64,000 bases of DNA from a virus, in the IMG/VR virus record IMGVR_UViG_3300017960_001054, positions 62,001 to 126,000 of that record. One strand, written 5' to 3'. The stretch's first letter is position 1; each line of letters opens with the position of its first letter. Positions 8,185 to 16,334 of this stretch are shown here, one piece after another. A program made the translations under genes and the position numbers. The notes under the pieces are model-generated. The model was not told the origin of the DNA, made no database searches, and was given only the letters and a program-made list of their open reading frames with translations.

Positions 8185-9134
8185 AGGTTCGCAACACAGG
8201 TAGTCGGCCTGTGAAGGTCAAATTCGGCGGGGATCCTGTCACGGTTGTGGAGATCGGCCCCAACCAGATGACCGAGATCCCTGACGTGCATTGGGATGAG
8301 CTACGCACGAGAAAACCGTACTCGGGGCATCTGGAGACCGGAAGGCTCGTTGAAGAAGGTTCGGGGCCAGACATCATTCCTGGCGATGGCGATACCGACT
8401 GTCCGTTTTGCCATGGACGTGGGTTTGTCTCTGCGGACGGACGACGGGGGAAGCGATGCGATTGCGTGTACAAGCGTGACGTGTTGGCAAATGTGCGTCG
8501 TGTCTGGCCTGGCTACGATCTGATGAAAGCGGCTGTGCTCAAGAAGCCGTCTGTGCTCAGGAAGTACGTCAAGGAAAGTGCCTGGATCACTGGCGACACG
8601 GACAGCTACCGTGCTCATTTGCGTCATGTTGTCACGCGACAGGGGCCGAATTGGTTTGGCCGTGTGCGCACCGATTCAGAGATGATGTCTGGCTGGTTCG
8701 CGCAAGCCAAGGCCAAGGCTATCGAGATCTATGACATCGACGTGATCGAGACGGAGGCACGCGACCTGGACTTGCAGGACTTGGCTGAGCCGCCTGAGCT
8801 ACTGATCATGGTCCTCGGCGCCAAGAGAGCGAGGAACGTGGCTACGCCCGAGGTTCTGGAGGAGACGATCTCCATCCGAGAGATTCTGGACAAGCCCACG
8901 TGGATCATAGATCAGCCGACCTACAGCCTCGAAGATGAGGCGCACAGGTGCAACTCTCCCGAAGTGCTCGGGATGCTCGAAAGGTTCAAGCGGGTTCACC
9001 TGGAGCCCCTCAAGAGCATGAAGGGCATTCGGCGTCGTGACGGGAACGGCGACGCGGCAACAGGAGCCGCGCCAAGGGTGACGCGTCCGGCAAAGGGCAG
9101 CACGAGTCGGATCGTAGAGGAGAAAAAGGAGTGA
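8181..9134 (+). CDS. Probable degenerate DnaC-type helicase loader
   Basis: 317 residues from GTG 8181 (GTGA overlap). It has a zinc finger CPFCHGRGF...CDC (about residues 73-95) like those of DnaC/DnaI-type loaders. It then has a fold resembling their AAA+ core: WITGDTDSYRAHLRHV where the P-loop should be, a RTDSEMMSGWF strand-helix, PELLIMVLG in the Walker B position, and IREILDKPTWII in the sensor region. The GKT/S of Walker A and the Walker B acidic pair are absent, so ATP binding is doubtful. It lies immediately upstream of the DnaB-like gene and overlaps it, which fits a loader. The N-terminal 65 residues are a separate small beta-rich region. Function rests on order of motifs plus context. 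Confidence 0.55.
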   Translation: MKVRNTGSRPVKVKFGGDPVTVVEIGPNQMTEIPDVHWDELRTRKPYSGHLETGRLVEEGSGPDIIPGDGDTDCPFCHGRGFVSADGRRGKRCDCVYKRDVLANVRRVWPGYDLMKAAVLKKPSVLRKYVKESAWITGDTDSYRAHLRHVVTRQGPNWFGRVRTDSEMMSGWFAQAKAKAIEIYDIDVIETEARDLDLQDLAEPPELLIMVLGAKRARNVATPEVLEETISIREILDKPTWIIDQPTYSLEDEAHRCNSPEVLGMLERFKRVHLEPLKSMKGIRRRDGNGDAATGAAPRVTRPAKGSTSRIVEEKKE

Positions 9135-10675
9135 AGATTCTCCTCCGGTCGTGTTTCCTGGTTTCCCCGTCCGATGACGAGGAGTTGTTCCAGCGAAACT
9201 ACCTCGCGCTCCTGGCTTCCGATCTGGGATTCGAAACTCCAGAGGATGATCTGCTGTGGATGTTCATCAAGGACTTCTTCCAGCAGCACATGCATGTGCC
9301 GTCATTGGCAACGATTCGAGCCCACTTCGAACGCATCAAAGAGATGGAAGTGGTCGACCGGGTGGAGACGGTTGCCAATTTCAACCCGCTCACACGCGGT
9401 GACTTCGTTCGCCATCTGGAGGAGAAGGCAGAGGACCGTCGTAGTCGTCTGATTCTCGAATACGCCAAGACGATGGTGAAGATTGTCGAGACCGGGATAG
9501 AGGTCCGCGACGGGAAGAACAAGACGTTTCTCAAGGGTGCTGTCGATGCCTGCCGCTATTTCTCGGACCTGAGTCATGGAATCCTCGCACCTACGCTTGG
9601 CGCGAGGATGTCTGGTGATCTGCTGGCCGACACGGTGGGTTTCAAGGAGCACTACGAGCGCGTGGAAGCCGACCCGGAGTATGGCATCGGGCTGTTCTCT
9701 GGGCTGGAGCAGATGGACAAGGTTATCGCCGGGGCAAAGAAGGGCGAGCTTTGGATCCACGCTGGCTTCACGGGCGCAATGAAAAGCTCACTTGCCTTGC
9801 ATTGGGCCTACGTCCAAGCGATCTACTTCAAGCACACGGTCTTCTACTGCTCGCTGGAGATGCCTCTCATCCAGTGCCGCAACATTGTCCACACGATGCA
9901 CTCGTTTCACGAGAAATTCCGTGAGGACCGCATCCGTCTGGGCATTCAGGCTCCGAGCAAGAAGCAGACCGATGGCACCGTGTTCCACTACGATCGGGGG
10001 CTCGACTACGAGAAGATCAAGAACGGCAAGCTGTCTCCGAATGAGAAAGTGTTTCTGATGGAGGTGGTCGAGCCGGACCTGGAGGATGCCTCCAACGTGT
10101 ACGGAGACATCCACCTAGAAGGAGCCGACCCAGACAAGATCGACTACACCATCGTTGATCTGCGCACGAAGGCAGAGATTCAGTACGCGAAGCAGCCGTT
10201 CGATCTCATATTCATCGACCACATGGGGTTGATGGCTCCCCGGAAGCGGATGGGATCAACGACGGAGAATCTCAATGAGGTCGTTCGCGATGTCAAGAAG
10301 ATGGCTCTCGGTTTCAACCGCGGGATGGGCATTCCCATTGTTGCCTTGTGGCAGATTAGCCGACAAGGATGGCGAGAGGCAGCGAAGGCCGAGGGCAAGT
10401 ACAATCTTACAACTTTAGCCTACGCGAACGAAACCGAGAGGAGCGCTGATGTTGTGACCGCTTCGTGGATTGATGATGAGTTGAAGGCGCAGGGTCGGTT
10501 CTACATGCAGTGTCTCAAGAGCCGTGACACGGCACCGTTCGAACGATTTCCTGTGCGTGTGGAGTTTCACTGTCGTCGCTTGCTCACGGATCACGAAGGC
10601 ATCGAGGACAGTGAGGAGGCCAAGCAGAAGCGCAACGAGGAAGTGGCCAACGAGCTAGACGAGTTGTTCGCATGA
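9131..10675 (+). CDS. dnaB-like: Replicative DNA helicase, DnaB-like
   Basis: 514 residues from GTG 9131. The C-terminal RecA-like domain has an atypical Walker A (AGFTGAMKSS, about residue 213; Met replaces the usual Gly before Lys). It also has FYCSLEMP (motif H1a), FDLIFIDHMGLM (Walker B), and PIVALWQISRQ (motif H3, usually QLSR). The N-terminal 190 residues are helical and carry the less conserved DnaB N-domain or linker. The enzyme should unwind DNA as a hexamer at the phage fork, loaded by the protein encoded just upstream. Its last codons overlap the methyltransferase start (ATGA). Confidence 0.9.
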   Translation: MKILLRSCFLVSPSDDEELFQRNYLALLASDLGFETPEDDLLWMFIKDFFQQHMHVPSLATIRAHFERIKEMEVVDRVETVANFNPLTRGDFVRHLEEKAEDRRSRLILEYAKTMVKIVETGIEVRDGKNKTFLKGAVDACRYFSDLSHGILAPTLGARMSGDLLADTVGFKEHYERVEADPEYGIGLFSGLEQMDKVIAGAKKGELWIHAGFTGAMKSSLALHWAYVQAIYFKHTVFYCSLEMPLIQCRNIVHTMHSFHEKFREDRIRLGIQAPSKKQTDGTVFHYDRGLDYEKIKNGKLSPNEKVFLMEVVEPDLEDASNVYGDIHLEGADPDKIDYTIVDLRTKAEIQYAKQPFDLIFIDHMGLMAPRKRMGSTTENLNEVVRDVKKMALGFNRGMGIPIVALWQISRQGWREAAKAEGKYNLTTLAYANETERSADVVTASWIDDELKAQGRFYMQCLKSRDTAPFERFPVRVEFHCRRLLTDHEGIEDSEEAKQKRNEEVANELDELFA

Positions 10676-11160
10676 CCGACACACTACGAATCAACCTCTG
10701 GCATGGCGATTGCCGGGAGAGAATCAAGACCCTCGAATCTGATTCGGTGGATCTTGTCTTGACCGATCCCCCTTACGACTTGACATCGGGTTCGGGGAAG
10801 GGCGGTTTCATGGGCAAAACTTGGGACGCGACCGGGATTGCTTTCGATCCTGATGTTTGGCGTGAGGTCTTTCGCGTTCTCAAGCCAGGTTGTTGGGCCA
10901 AGGTGTTCTCGGCGACGCGGACGTTTCATCGCGTCTGCGTCGCGATGGAAGAAGCCGGATTCGAAGGCGTGAAGGACAACTTGGAGGCGTGGACCTACGG
11001 ATCTGGCTTCCCAAAGAGCCTCAACATCAGTAAAGCCTTGGCCAAGGCCAAGGAAGATCCCCGCATCACACCTGAGTTGATCGAGAAGTGGAAGGGGTAT
11101 GGAACAGCGTTGAAGCCTGCACACGAGATCATTGTTTGTGGAATGAAACCGACTGCTTAG
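10672..11160 (+). CDS. DNA methyltransferase N-terminal piece (motif IV, DPPY)
   Basis: 162 residues. It aligns with the front part of a common phage beta-class adenine methyltransferase: LWHGDCRERI start, VDLVLTDPPYDL (catalytic motif IV), FMGKTWD, REVFRVLKPG, YGSGFPKSLN, then GYGTALKPAHEIIVCG. In intact relatives the chain continues here into the target-recognition part and ends with an F-x-G-x-G motif. Here it stops at KPTA, 40 bases before an HNH gene. It has the catalytic tetrad but no AdoMet-binding motif I, so alone it should be inactive. The missing parts appear at 13727 and 14308. It is either a split enzyme assembled from subunits or a decayed gene. Confidence 0.8.
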   Translation: MTDTLRINLWHGDCRERIKTLESDSVDLVLTDPPYDLTSGSGKGGFMGKTWDATGIAFDPDVWREVFRVLKPGCWAKVFSATRTFHRVCVAMEEAGFEGVKDNLEAWTYGSGFPKSLNISKALAKAKEDPRITPELIEKWKGYGTALKPAHEIIVCGMKPTA

Positions 11161-11200
11161 GTGGGTTTACCGTGGGAGGCTTCCGTGCTACAACATTCCC

Positions 11201-11830
11201 ATGCCAAAGGAGCGTCGGATTTGTGAGGGTTGTCGTCAGGCTTTCTGGGTCTATCCAGCGCAAATACGCAAAGGTGGGGGGAAGTTTTGCTCACGTGAGT
11301 GTAGTAAGAAAGGGGAACAACGGACGTGCCCGGTTTGCAGAAAGAGTTTCTATGCTCAACGATCACGGATTAAGCGTGGCGAAGCACGCTATTGTTCTCG
11401 GGAATGTGGTAACCCGGCGCGAGGTAAGAAAGGATCGGACAATCCAAACTGGAAAGGTGGCCGGTTCAAACGAAGCGATGGTTACATCGCAGTGTGGGTG
11501 GGAGACGGAAAGTATCGGTTGGAACATGATCTCATCATGGAAAGCCATGTCGGTCGGAGGCTTCGGCGTGGCGAAAATGTCCACCATGAAAGTGAGATTC
11601 GTGACGACAATCGGTTGGAGAACCTGGAGCTTACTGACTGGTCAAGCCACATCCGAGACCACCATGCTCAAAAACCAGATCTCACTAAATGGGAGATGGT
11701 TGTGTGTATGAATTGTCGCAAGCCCTTCGCCAAGCGCTCATGTCAAGTTCGGAAAACAGCGCACCACTATTGCACAAGAGTTTGTTATCTCGATGCTTGT
11801 GCGAAAGGGTCTCGGCCGGGAGGCAGGTAG
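11201..11830 (+). CDS. HNH homing endonuclease
   Basis: 209 residues. Two N-terminal and one C-terminal small zinc knuckles (CEGCRQAFWV...CSREC; CPVCRKSFYA...CSREC; CMNCRKPFAKR...CTRVC) surround an HNH_3-type core, EHDLIMESHVGRRL followed by VHHESEIRDDNRLENLEL. A short KGSDNPNWKGGR segment of the NUMOD type precedes the core. The gene sits directly after the truncated methyltransferase, so it may have broken that gene. It overlaps the next gene by one base (TAGTG). Codon use is more AT-rich than in the flanking helicase gene, consistent with separate origin. Confidence 0.85.
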   Translation: MPKERRICEGCRQAFWVYPAQIRKGGGKFCSRECSKKGEQRTCPVCRKSFYAQRSRIKRGEARYCSRECGNPARGKKGSDNPNWKGGRFKRSDGYIAVWVGDGKYRLEHDLIMESHVGRRLRRGENVHHESEIRDDNRLENLELTDWSSHIRDHHAQKPDLTKWEMVVCMNCRKPFAKRSCQVRKTAHHYCTRVCYLDACAKGSRPGGR

Positions 11831-12093
11831 TGACGATTCTCAAAGCAGACGGCACTGCGTACCGTGAGCCGGGAGAACCGTGCGATCATGGCATCACGTT
11901 CGATGAGGAAGAGGCGGAACGGATACTTGGAAACTGGGAGCCGCGCGACAGTACTGATTTCGTCATGGGCAATCCGGCCGCTGCGGAGGTTCGCAGACGA
12001 TGGCCACGTCTGAATGGCCGGTGCCCTCTGGGCTGTGGTTACGTGGGCATCTACTACGCGAGTCCCGAGCACTACACCCTGGGAGACTGGTGA
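11830..12093 (+). CDS. Hypothetical protein, 87 aa
   Basis: GTG 11830 shares a base with the stop of the HNH gene, and the stop overlaps the GTG of the MT-A70 gene. The protein reads MTILKADGTAYREPGEPCDH... and later CPLGCGYVGIYY, so it has Cys and His residues that could bind a metal. A DEEEAERIL helix lies in the middle. I recognise no family. Position between two DNA-modifying genes suggests an accessory role, without proof. Confidence 0.5.
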   Translation: MTILKADGTAYREPGEPCDHGITFDEEEAERILGNWEPRDSTDFVMGNPAAAEVRRRWPRLNGRCPLGCGYVGIYYASPEHYTLGDW

Positions 12094-12755
12094 CGTTCTA
12101 TCCCATAGTTGATGACCAGGGTGCCATTGCCGAGACGCAGATCTACACGATCTGTTTGGCGGACTGTCCATGGTTCTACTATGGCTCGGAAACGAAAGAT
12201 GCTGCGGCTGGGAAGCACTACGGGCTCATGTCGCAAGAGGAGCTAGCTGCGCTTCCCGTGCGTGAGCTACTGGCCCAAGATGCCGCCTTGTTCTTGTGGG
12301 CGACCTGTCCTCGGCTCGACTACGCAATTGACCTGATTCGTGCGTGGGGTTTTCACTACCGTGGTGTCGCGTGGGTGTGGGCCAAGACACGCAAGGACGG
12401 AACGCTCATCCACGGGCAAGGTGTGCCTCCAACGTTCACAAAACCGACGACCGAGATGGTCCTGGCGGCGAGCACGAAGCCTCGGGGGCGTCCGTTCAAG
12501 ATCCAGACGAGCAAGATGGCGCAGTTGGTCGGGGCTCCCATGGAGGGAGAGGTCGTTCCTGCGCCACGTGAGCAACACAGCGTCAAGCCCACGAAGTTTC
12601 ATAGGCTGATCGAGGAGCTAGCCGGCCCAGAACCGAGCAAGATCGAGCTTTTCTGTCGGGGGCGTCCAGAGCCGGGGTGGCACGGATGGGGTAACGAGTG
12701 TAAACCAGCGGAGCCCGTGTCCTTCCATGACTTCGTGCGTGGGGAGTTGAGGTAA
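12090..12755 (+). CDS. MT-A70 family adenine-N6 methyltransferase
   Basis: 221 residues from GTG 12090; the longer open frame upstream overlaps the previous gene and is not needed. The catalytic motif is DCPWFYYG, a variant of D-P-P-W in which the second residue is Cys. Other family signatures are KHYGLMSQEELAALPV, ALFLWATCPRLDYAIDLI, GFHYRGVAWVWAK, and EQHSVKPTKFHRLIEEL...KIELFCRGRPEPGWHGWGNE at the C-terminus. It should methylate adenine in phage DNA, probably to avoid host restriction. It lies between pieces of another methyltransferase. Confidence 0.88.
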   Translation: MTFYPIVDDQGAIAETQIYTICLADCPWFYYGSETKDAAAGKHYGLMSQEELAALPVRELLAQDAALFLWATCPRLDYAIDLIRAWGFHYRGVAWVWAKTRKDGTLIHGQGVPPTFTKPTTEMVLAASTKPRGRPFKIQTSKMAQLVGAPMEGEVVPAPREQHSVKPTKFHRLIEELAGPEPSKIELFCRGRPEPGWHGWGNECKPAEPVSFHDFVRGELR

Positions 12756-12764
12756 GGAGACAAC

Positions 12765-13730
12765 ATGTCTGAAATCGGTAGACGACGGTTCTTGCAGTTT
12801 CTCGGGTTGGGAGGCGCTACGGCAGCGACGCTCACGACCCCGATCCCTGTGTTTGGGAGCGATGATGGGCCGAAGCTGTGGACGCCAGACCAGAAGATCG
12901 TGGGCGGGCATCTCGTGCTCGTGCCGCCGAAGGACTGGAGCACTCAGAGATGGAAGCATCCGAGTGGGGGCCGGATCGAGCTTTCGACAGACGATCCCGA
13001 GAGTGGCGAGGCGATCGTGGGACAGGTTGGGCGAGCTTGGCCTACGGTAAGAGACAGGATCTACTGGGATTCGCGTAGAGAGCCGCTCATAACCGTGGGT
13101 CCGCAGCCGCTTCGGCTCAGCCTCGAACCCTCGACAACTCAGACCGTGGGGCAAGGTGTACAGGACAGGCCCCATACGCCTCATGCTGAGCACGCAATCG
13201 CGGTTCCGTTGTCCGAGAAGCACACGTCTGAGGAAGCGCATGCGGCGTTCTACAAAGGTGCGCAGGAGCTACGAAAGCGGTTCAAGGCAGAGTCCTTGAA
13301 GATTCTGGAGCGGGTGCCTGTTTCTTTGCGGCAAGATGCTCAGATCGTCACACTCGTGAACAACGCGGTCTACGCCGACGCGCTGTATGCTCCCGCGCTG
13401 TATGAGCAACAGGTTGCTGATCACGTACAACAACCGGGGTTCACGCTGCGTGCTGAGTGGTCGCAGTATGTGGTTGTGGGCGAAGTCGAGAGAAACGGCT
13501 GGCAAGTCTACAGCGAGACGGGTGAGTATCCCATCGAGATCCCGAGCGATCTCGACATGGAATTCTTGCTTCACATGGACAAGATGATGCTAACTAGCGT
13601 CACGTACAACATCAGCAACAACGATAGCTGGACGGTCGTCACCACTCCGGGCGGCAAGTGGACTATTCCTGGCGTCGAGCCGCAGACGCTCGGTAAGCCT
13701 ATCAAGAGACCGAAGATCCTCAAGCCGTGA
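12765..13730 (+). CDS. Hypothetical protein with a Tat-like signal peptide
   Basis: 321 residues; AAGGAG precedes ATG 12765. The N-terminus MSEIGRRRFLQFLGLGG fits the twin-arginine pattern (R-R-x-F-L-K/Q at residues 6-11), followed by a moderately hydrophobic stretch to about residue 30. That predicts export of a folded protein by the host Tat system, or an anchored protein if it is not cleaved. The body is not recognised; it includes a helical central part (EEAHAAFYKGAQELRKRFKA) and a beta-rich C-terminal third. It overlaps the following methyltransferase fragment by GTGA, an odd partner for an exported protein. Confidence 0.6.
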   Translation: MSEIGRRRFLQFLGLGGATAATLTTPIPVFGSDDGPKLWTPDQKIVGGHLVLVPPKDWSTQRWKHPSGGRIELSTDDPESGEAIVGQVGRAWPTVRDRIYWDSRREPLITVGPQPLRLSLEPSTTQTVGQGVQDRPHTPHAEHAIAVPLSEKHTSEEAHAAFYKGAQELRKRFKAESLKILERVPVSLRQDAQIVTLVNNAVYADALYAPALYEQQVADHVQQPGFTLRAEWSQYVVVGEVERNGWQVYSETGEYPIEIPSDLDMEFLLHMDKMMLTSVTYNISNNDSWTVVTTPGGKWTIPGVEPQTLGKPIKRPKILKP

Positions 13731-14311
13731 AAGTAGTCACGCTAGCACGCAAGCCGTTTCCTGCGTCGGCGGCCGAGTGTGCCGTCGAGTGGGGAACAGC
13801 GAGTGTGAACATCGGGGCGAGTCGTGTGGGCGGTAAGCCGAGAACAACACACAAACATGGGAACAGGCGGACGCGGAATCGAGGTCCCACGATGAAAGAG
13901 GGCTTCAAGGTCGGAGACTATGCGTCTCCGGGGCGTCGTTACCCCGCCAACCTCATCCTCCAGCACCGGTCTTCTTGCGAGATCGTGGGGGAGCGCGAGG
14001 TTGCGAGTGGGGTTGCTGTACGGGAGCGGAGCGGCGGCAAGACGATCTTCTCCGAGACAGCCAAGCCTCCCATGGAGAACATGACTTACGGGGAGGGAGG
14101 CAAGGAGTCGATCCCAGATTGGCGATGCGCTGAGAGTTGTCCTGTTTCCGATCTCGATGCGCAGAGCGGAATCTCTACGAGCAAGGGACACGTCCGGCAC
14201 AATGCGGGATCGTGGAAGGTCCGCAAGGTGGGCAATGTGGTCGCAGCGGTCGAGACTCCGCACACGGACACGGGTGGCGCATCGAGGTTTTTCAAACAGG
14301 TGAAGCCGTGA
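13727..14311 (+). CDS. Methyltransferase middle (target-recognition-like) piece, copy 1
   Basis: 194 residues from GTG 13727 (GTGA overlap). It corresponds to the central part of the same methyltransferase family as the piece at 10672. LARKPFPASAAECAVEWGTA followed by SVNIG matches the family's ARKPL-x-G-T-V-A-x-N-V-L-x-x-G-T-G-A-L-N-I-D-G. GRRYPANLILQH matches GRWPANLI, and GGASRFFKQV matches the ARFF segment. Cysteine-containing segments (SSCEIVG, CAESCPVSD) lie between. There is no catalytic or AdoMet motif. It begins almost exactly where the 10672 protein stops, and is a paralogue of the first 190 residues of the next protein. Confidence 0.7.
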   Translation: MKVVTLARKPFPASAAECAVEWGTASVNIGASRVGGKPRTTHKHGNRRTRNRGPTMKEGFKVGDYASPGRRYPANLILQHRSSCEIVGEREVASGVAVRERSGGKTIFSETAKPPMENMTYGEGGKESIPDWRCAESCPVSDLDAQSGISTSKGHVRHNAGSWKVRKVGNVVAAVETPHTDTGGASRFFKQVKP

Positions 14312-15771
14312 AGGTGATTACCCTCGCCCGAGCGCCGTTGCGCGGGGCGGTTGCTCAGTCTTGCATCGAGTGGAGCACGGGAGCGATCAACATCGACGGA
14401 ACACGCATTGCTGGACCAACATGGACGCGAAGCACGGAGTCGTTGGAGGACATTCGTGGCGGAAGGTACGGGTCTGCGTCGAAGGATCGCATCCCGGTTC
14501 CGCCACAAGCGATGCCGTCTGGGGGACGGTGGCCGTCCAACATGGTGCTCCAACACAAGCCGAGTTGCCGCCAGACGGGAACGACCACGGCTCCCGGCTA
14601 CATGATCAACCGCTGGACGGACGGAGCTAAGCCCTTCGGAGGCGGAGCCGGTCATCCTTACGAGGGTGAGAAGCAGCCAGATGAGAGCGTGACCGTGTGG
14701 GAGTGTGAAGAGGGGTGTGGGGTGGCGGGAGTTGATCAACAAGGTGGTCTTCTTACGAGCGGAAAACCTGTAGGCGCTCGTCATACGGGAGGGACTTTGT
14801 TGGCGGGCGGGGGTAACGAATACATGCTGACCGGCTACGGAGACACCGGAACTGCGTCTCGTTTCTTCAAGCAGGTACAGGAGACAGACATGCATGAGTT
14901 ACCACAGGAGTTGATCGACTACCTGGAGACGATGATCACTCCGCCAGATGGTGAAGTTTTGATCGTGTCCGACATGTCTGCTGTCAACTGGTCCGAGTAC
15001 GAGGACAACCAGCTACACGGCCTTTTGATCGTCGGGAAGCGGGCGGACGAATTCTCAGGCAACGACTACATGGAGCAGATCTGGCGAGTGCTCCGTCCGG
15101 GTGCTCACGTCATGTTGATCGCATCCGATGAGGAGCCCACGGGACACACCGGGGCGTGTGCTCTGGAGGACAAGGGATTCGAGATCCGCGACTCTATCTT
15201 GCTCGTGCAAGAGCCCGGACGCATCCACTACGTTGCCAAGGCGGCAACGAAGGAGCGCAACGCGGGCATTGTTCCGTTTGAGCGCAAGGTCAAGGAGAAG
15301 CGCTTGTTCCCTAAGCCTGAGCATATGGATGATATCGAGCTGGAGTTTGCAGAGGTCAAGACGGAGGAAGAGATCGCCGCGTGGGTTGAGGAAGGTGCTT
15401 CGCGAATGGAGATCCCGAAGGACCATCGGCAGTGGTTTGACGAGCGCGAGGTCGAGATCGTCAAGAAGAAACAGAATGACCATCCAACCATAAAGGCCAA
15501 GGATCTCCTCCGTCGTTTGCTTGGCGACTTGCCGGAAGGTTCACTTGTGGTCGATCCGTTCATGGGCTCGGGCTCGACGGGCATCGCGTGTGTCGAGGCC
15601 GGGATGGCCTTCACGGGGATCGAGCTTGAGATGGAAAGCCTCCAAATTGCCGATGCTCGTGTCCGGCATTGGGATTCTGCCGAGCTACGTCCTTGGGCCG
15701 CAGAGGTAGTTAGCGAGGCAGAACAGCCAAAGCGCAAAAAGCGCAGTTTCTTGCAGTTGCGCGAAAAGTAA
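14308..15771 (+). CDS. Methyltransferase C-terminal piece (recognition-like domain plus motif I)
   Basis: 487 residues from GTG 14308. Residues 1-190 repeat the recognition-like region of the previous gene (LARAPLRGAVAQSC, GAINIDGTRI, GGRWPSNMVLQH, ASRFFKQV). Residues about 200-330 look like a decayed methyltransferase front half: IWRVLRPGAHVMLIA and FEIRDSILLV are kept, but the DPPY position is lost (LLIVGKRAD). The C-terminus has HPTIKAKDLLRRLL and VVDPFMGSGSTGIACVEAG (AdoMet motif I). With the DPPY piece at 10672 this would make up a full set of motifs across separate genes. The residues after 460 are basic (KRKKRSFLQLREK). Confidence 0.75.
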   Translation: MKVITLARAPLRGAVAQSCIEWSTGAINIDGTRIAGPTWTRSTESLEDIRGGRYGSASKDRIPVPPQAMPSGGRWPSNMVLQHKPSCRQTGTTTAPGYMINRWTDGAKPFGGGAGHPYEGEKQPDESVTVWECEEGCGVAGVDQQGGLLTSGKPVGARHTGGTLLAGGGNEYMLTGYGDTGTASRFFKQVQETDMHELPQELIDYLETMITPPDGEVLIVSDMSAVNWSEYEDNQLHGLLIVGKRADEFSGNDYMEQIWRVLRPGAHVMLIASDEEPTGHTGACALEDKGFEIRDSILLVQEPGRIHYVAKAATKERNAGIVPFERKVKEKRLFPKPEHMDDIELEFAEVKTEEEIAAWVEEGASRMEIPKDHRQWFDEREVEIVKKKQNDHPTIKAKDLLRRLLGDLPEGSLVVDPFMGSGSTGIACVEAGMAFTGIELEMESLQIADARVRHWDSAELRPWAAEVVSEAEQPKRKKRSFLQLREK

Positions 15772-15796
15772 ACTTCCGCCCGGATTCGGCGTAGAG
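15768..15796 (+). promoter_or_regulatory. ECF-like promoter motif, copy B
   Basis: GTAAACT (15768-15774), 14 bases, GCGTAGAG (15789-15796). It starts at the stop codon of the methyltransferase piece and drives the zinc-ribbon gene at 15816. AAGGAG lies between the box and the ATG. Confidence 0.78.
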
Positions 15797-15815
15797 ATGG
15801 TAAGGAGACAAGTCT

Positions 15816-16007
15816 ATGAATTTCCTGACCATCGAGCTTCCCATCCCCGAGGCTCCCGAACCGGCCGAGGTTTGTGAGGTTTGTGGCGGCCCTGGTGTTT
15901 CGCTGGGCTCTCTGGGGTCGCGGGAGTATTTTCGTTGCCGTCACTGTGGCAATCAGTGGTCGGCCGGGGAAGAGGATCACAGCTACGAAGTTAGCTTCAA
16001 GGTGTAG
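15816..16007 (+). CDS. Small zinc-ribbon protein
   Basis: 63 residues behind promoter motif B and an AAGGAG ribosome site. CEVCGG (about residues 20-25) and CRHCGNQW (about 42-49) form a four-cysteine zinc ribbon. The N-terminal FLTIELPIPEAPEPAE and C-terminal DHSYEVSFKV flank it as beta-strands. It is too small to be an enzyme; a nucleic-acid or protein adaptor role is likely. Having its own copy of the conserved promoter suggests it is made in a regulated burst. Confidence 0.7.
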   Translation: MNFLTIELPIPEAPEPAEVCEVCGGPGVSLGSLGSREYFRCRHCGNQWSAGEEDHSYEVSFKV

Positions 16008-16016
16008 ACTCCTGGT

Positions 16017-16334
16017 ATGAAGACCAAAGCGGACACCATCTTCACAATTCTCAACTTCGTTGTTGCTCTCGCTCTGACGGGAGTCGTGGCGAAGGTCGTG
16101 TTTGCTGACCTTCCGGTTTTGACCGAGTTGGCTCAGGCCAGGACTGAGTTGATACGGGTCGGGACTGAGCTACCAAAGTACGAGTACGCGATCGAGTCAA
16201 TTCCAGATCTGGAGTGGGGCACGAAGGCTCAGGAGATGGGTCAAGCAGGCTGGACGCTTGTCTTTGCTCGCCGTGCCTCCGACAGTGCGGGCGACTTTCT
16301 GTACGAGTGCATCTGGCAGCGTCAGGTTCGTTGA
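16017..16334 (+). CDS. Single-pass membrane protein
   Basis: 105 residues. Residues about 8-30 (IFTILNFVVALALTGVVAKV) form one transmembrane helix or uncleaved signal anchor. The C-terminal domain (KYEYAIESIPDLEW... MGQAGWTLVFARR... FLYECIWQR) resembles the short DUF4177-type pattern of Y-E-Y...L-N-x-x-G-x-x-G-W-E-L-V. Its stop overlaps the ATG of the SWIM-finger gene. Function unknown. Confidence 0.65.
   Translation: MKTKADTIFTILNFVVALALTGVVAKVVFADLPVLTELAQARTELIRVGTELPKYEYAIESIPDLEWGTKAQEMGQAGWTLVFARRASDSAGDFLYECIWQRQVR

Noticed and set aside
13071-13078. GCGTAGAG at 13071 as another promoter copy
   Set aside because: It is within a gene and has no GTAAACT-like element 14 bases upstream.
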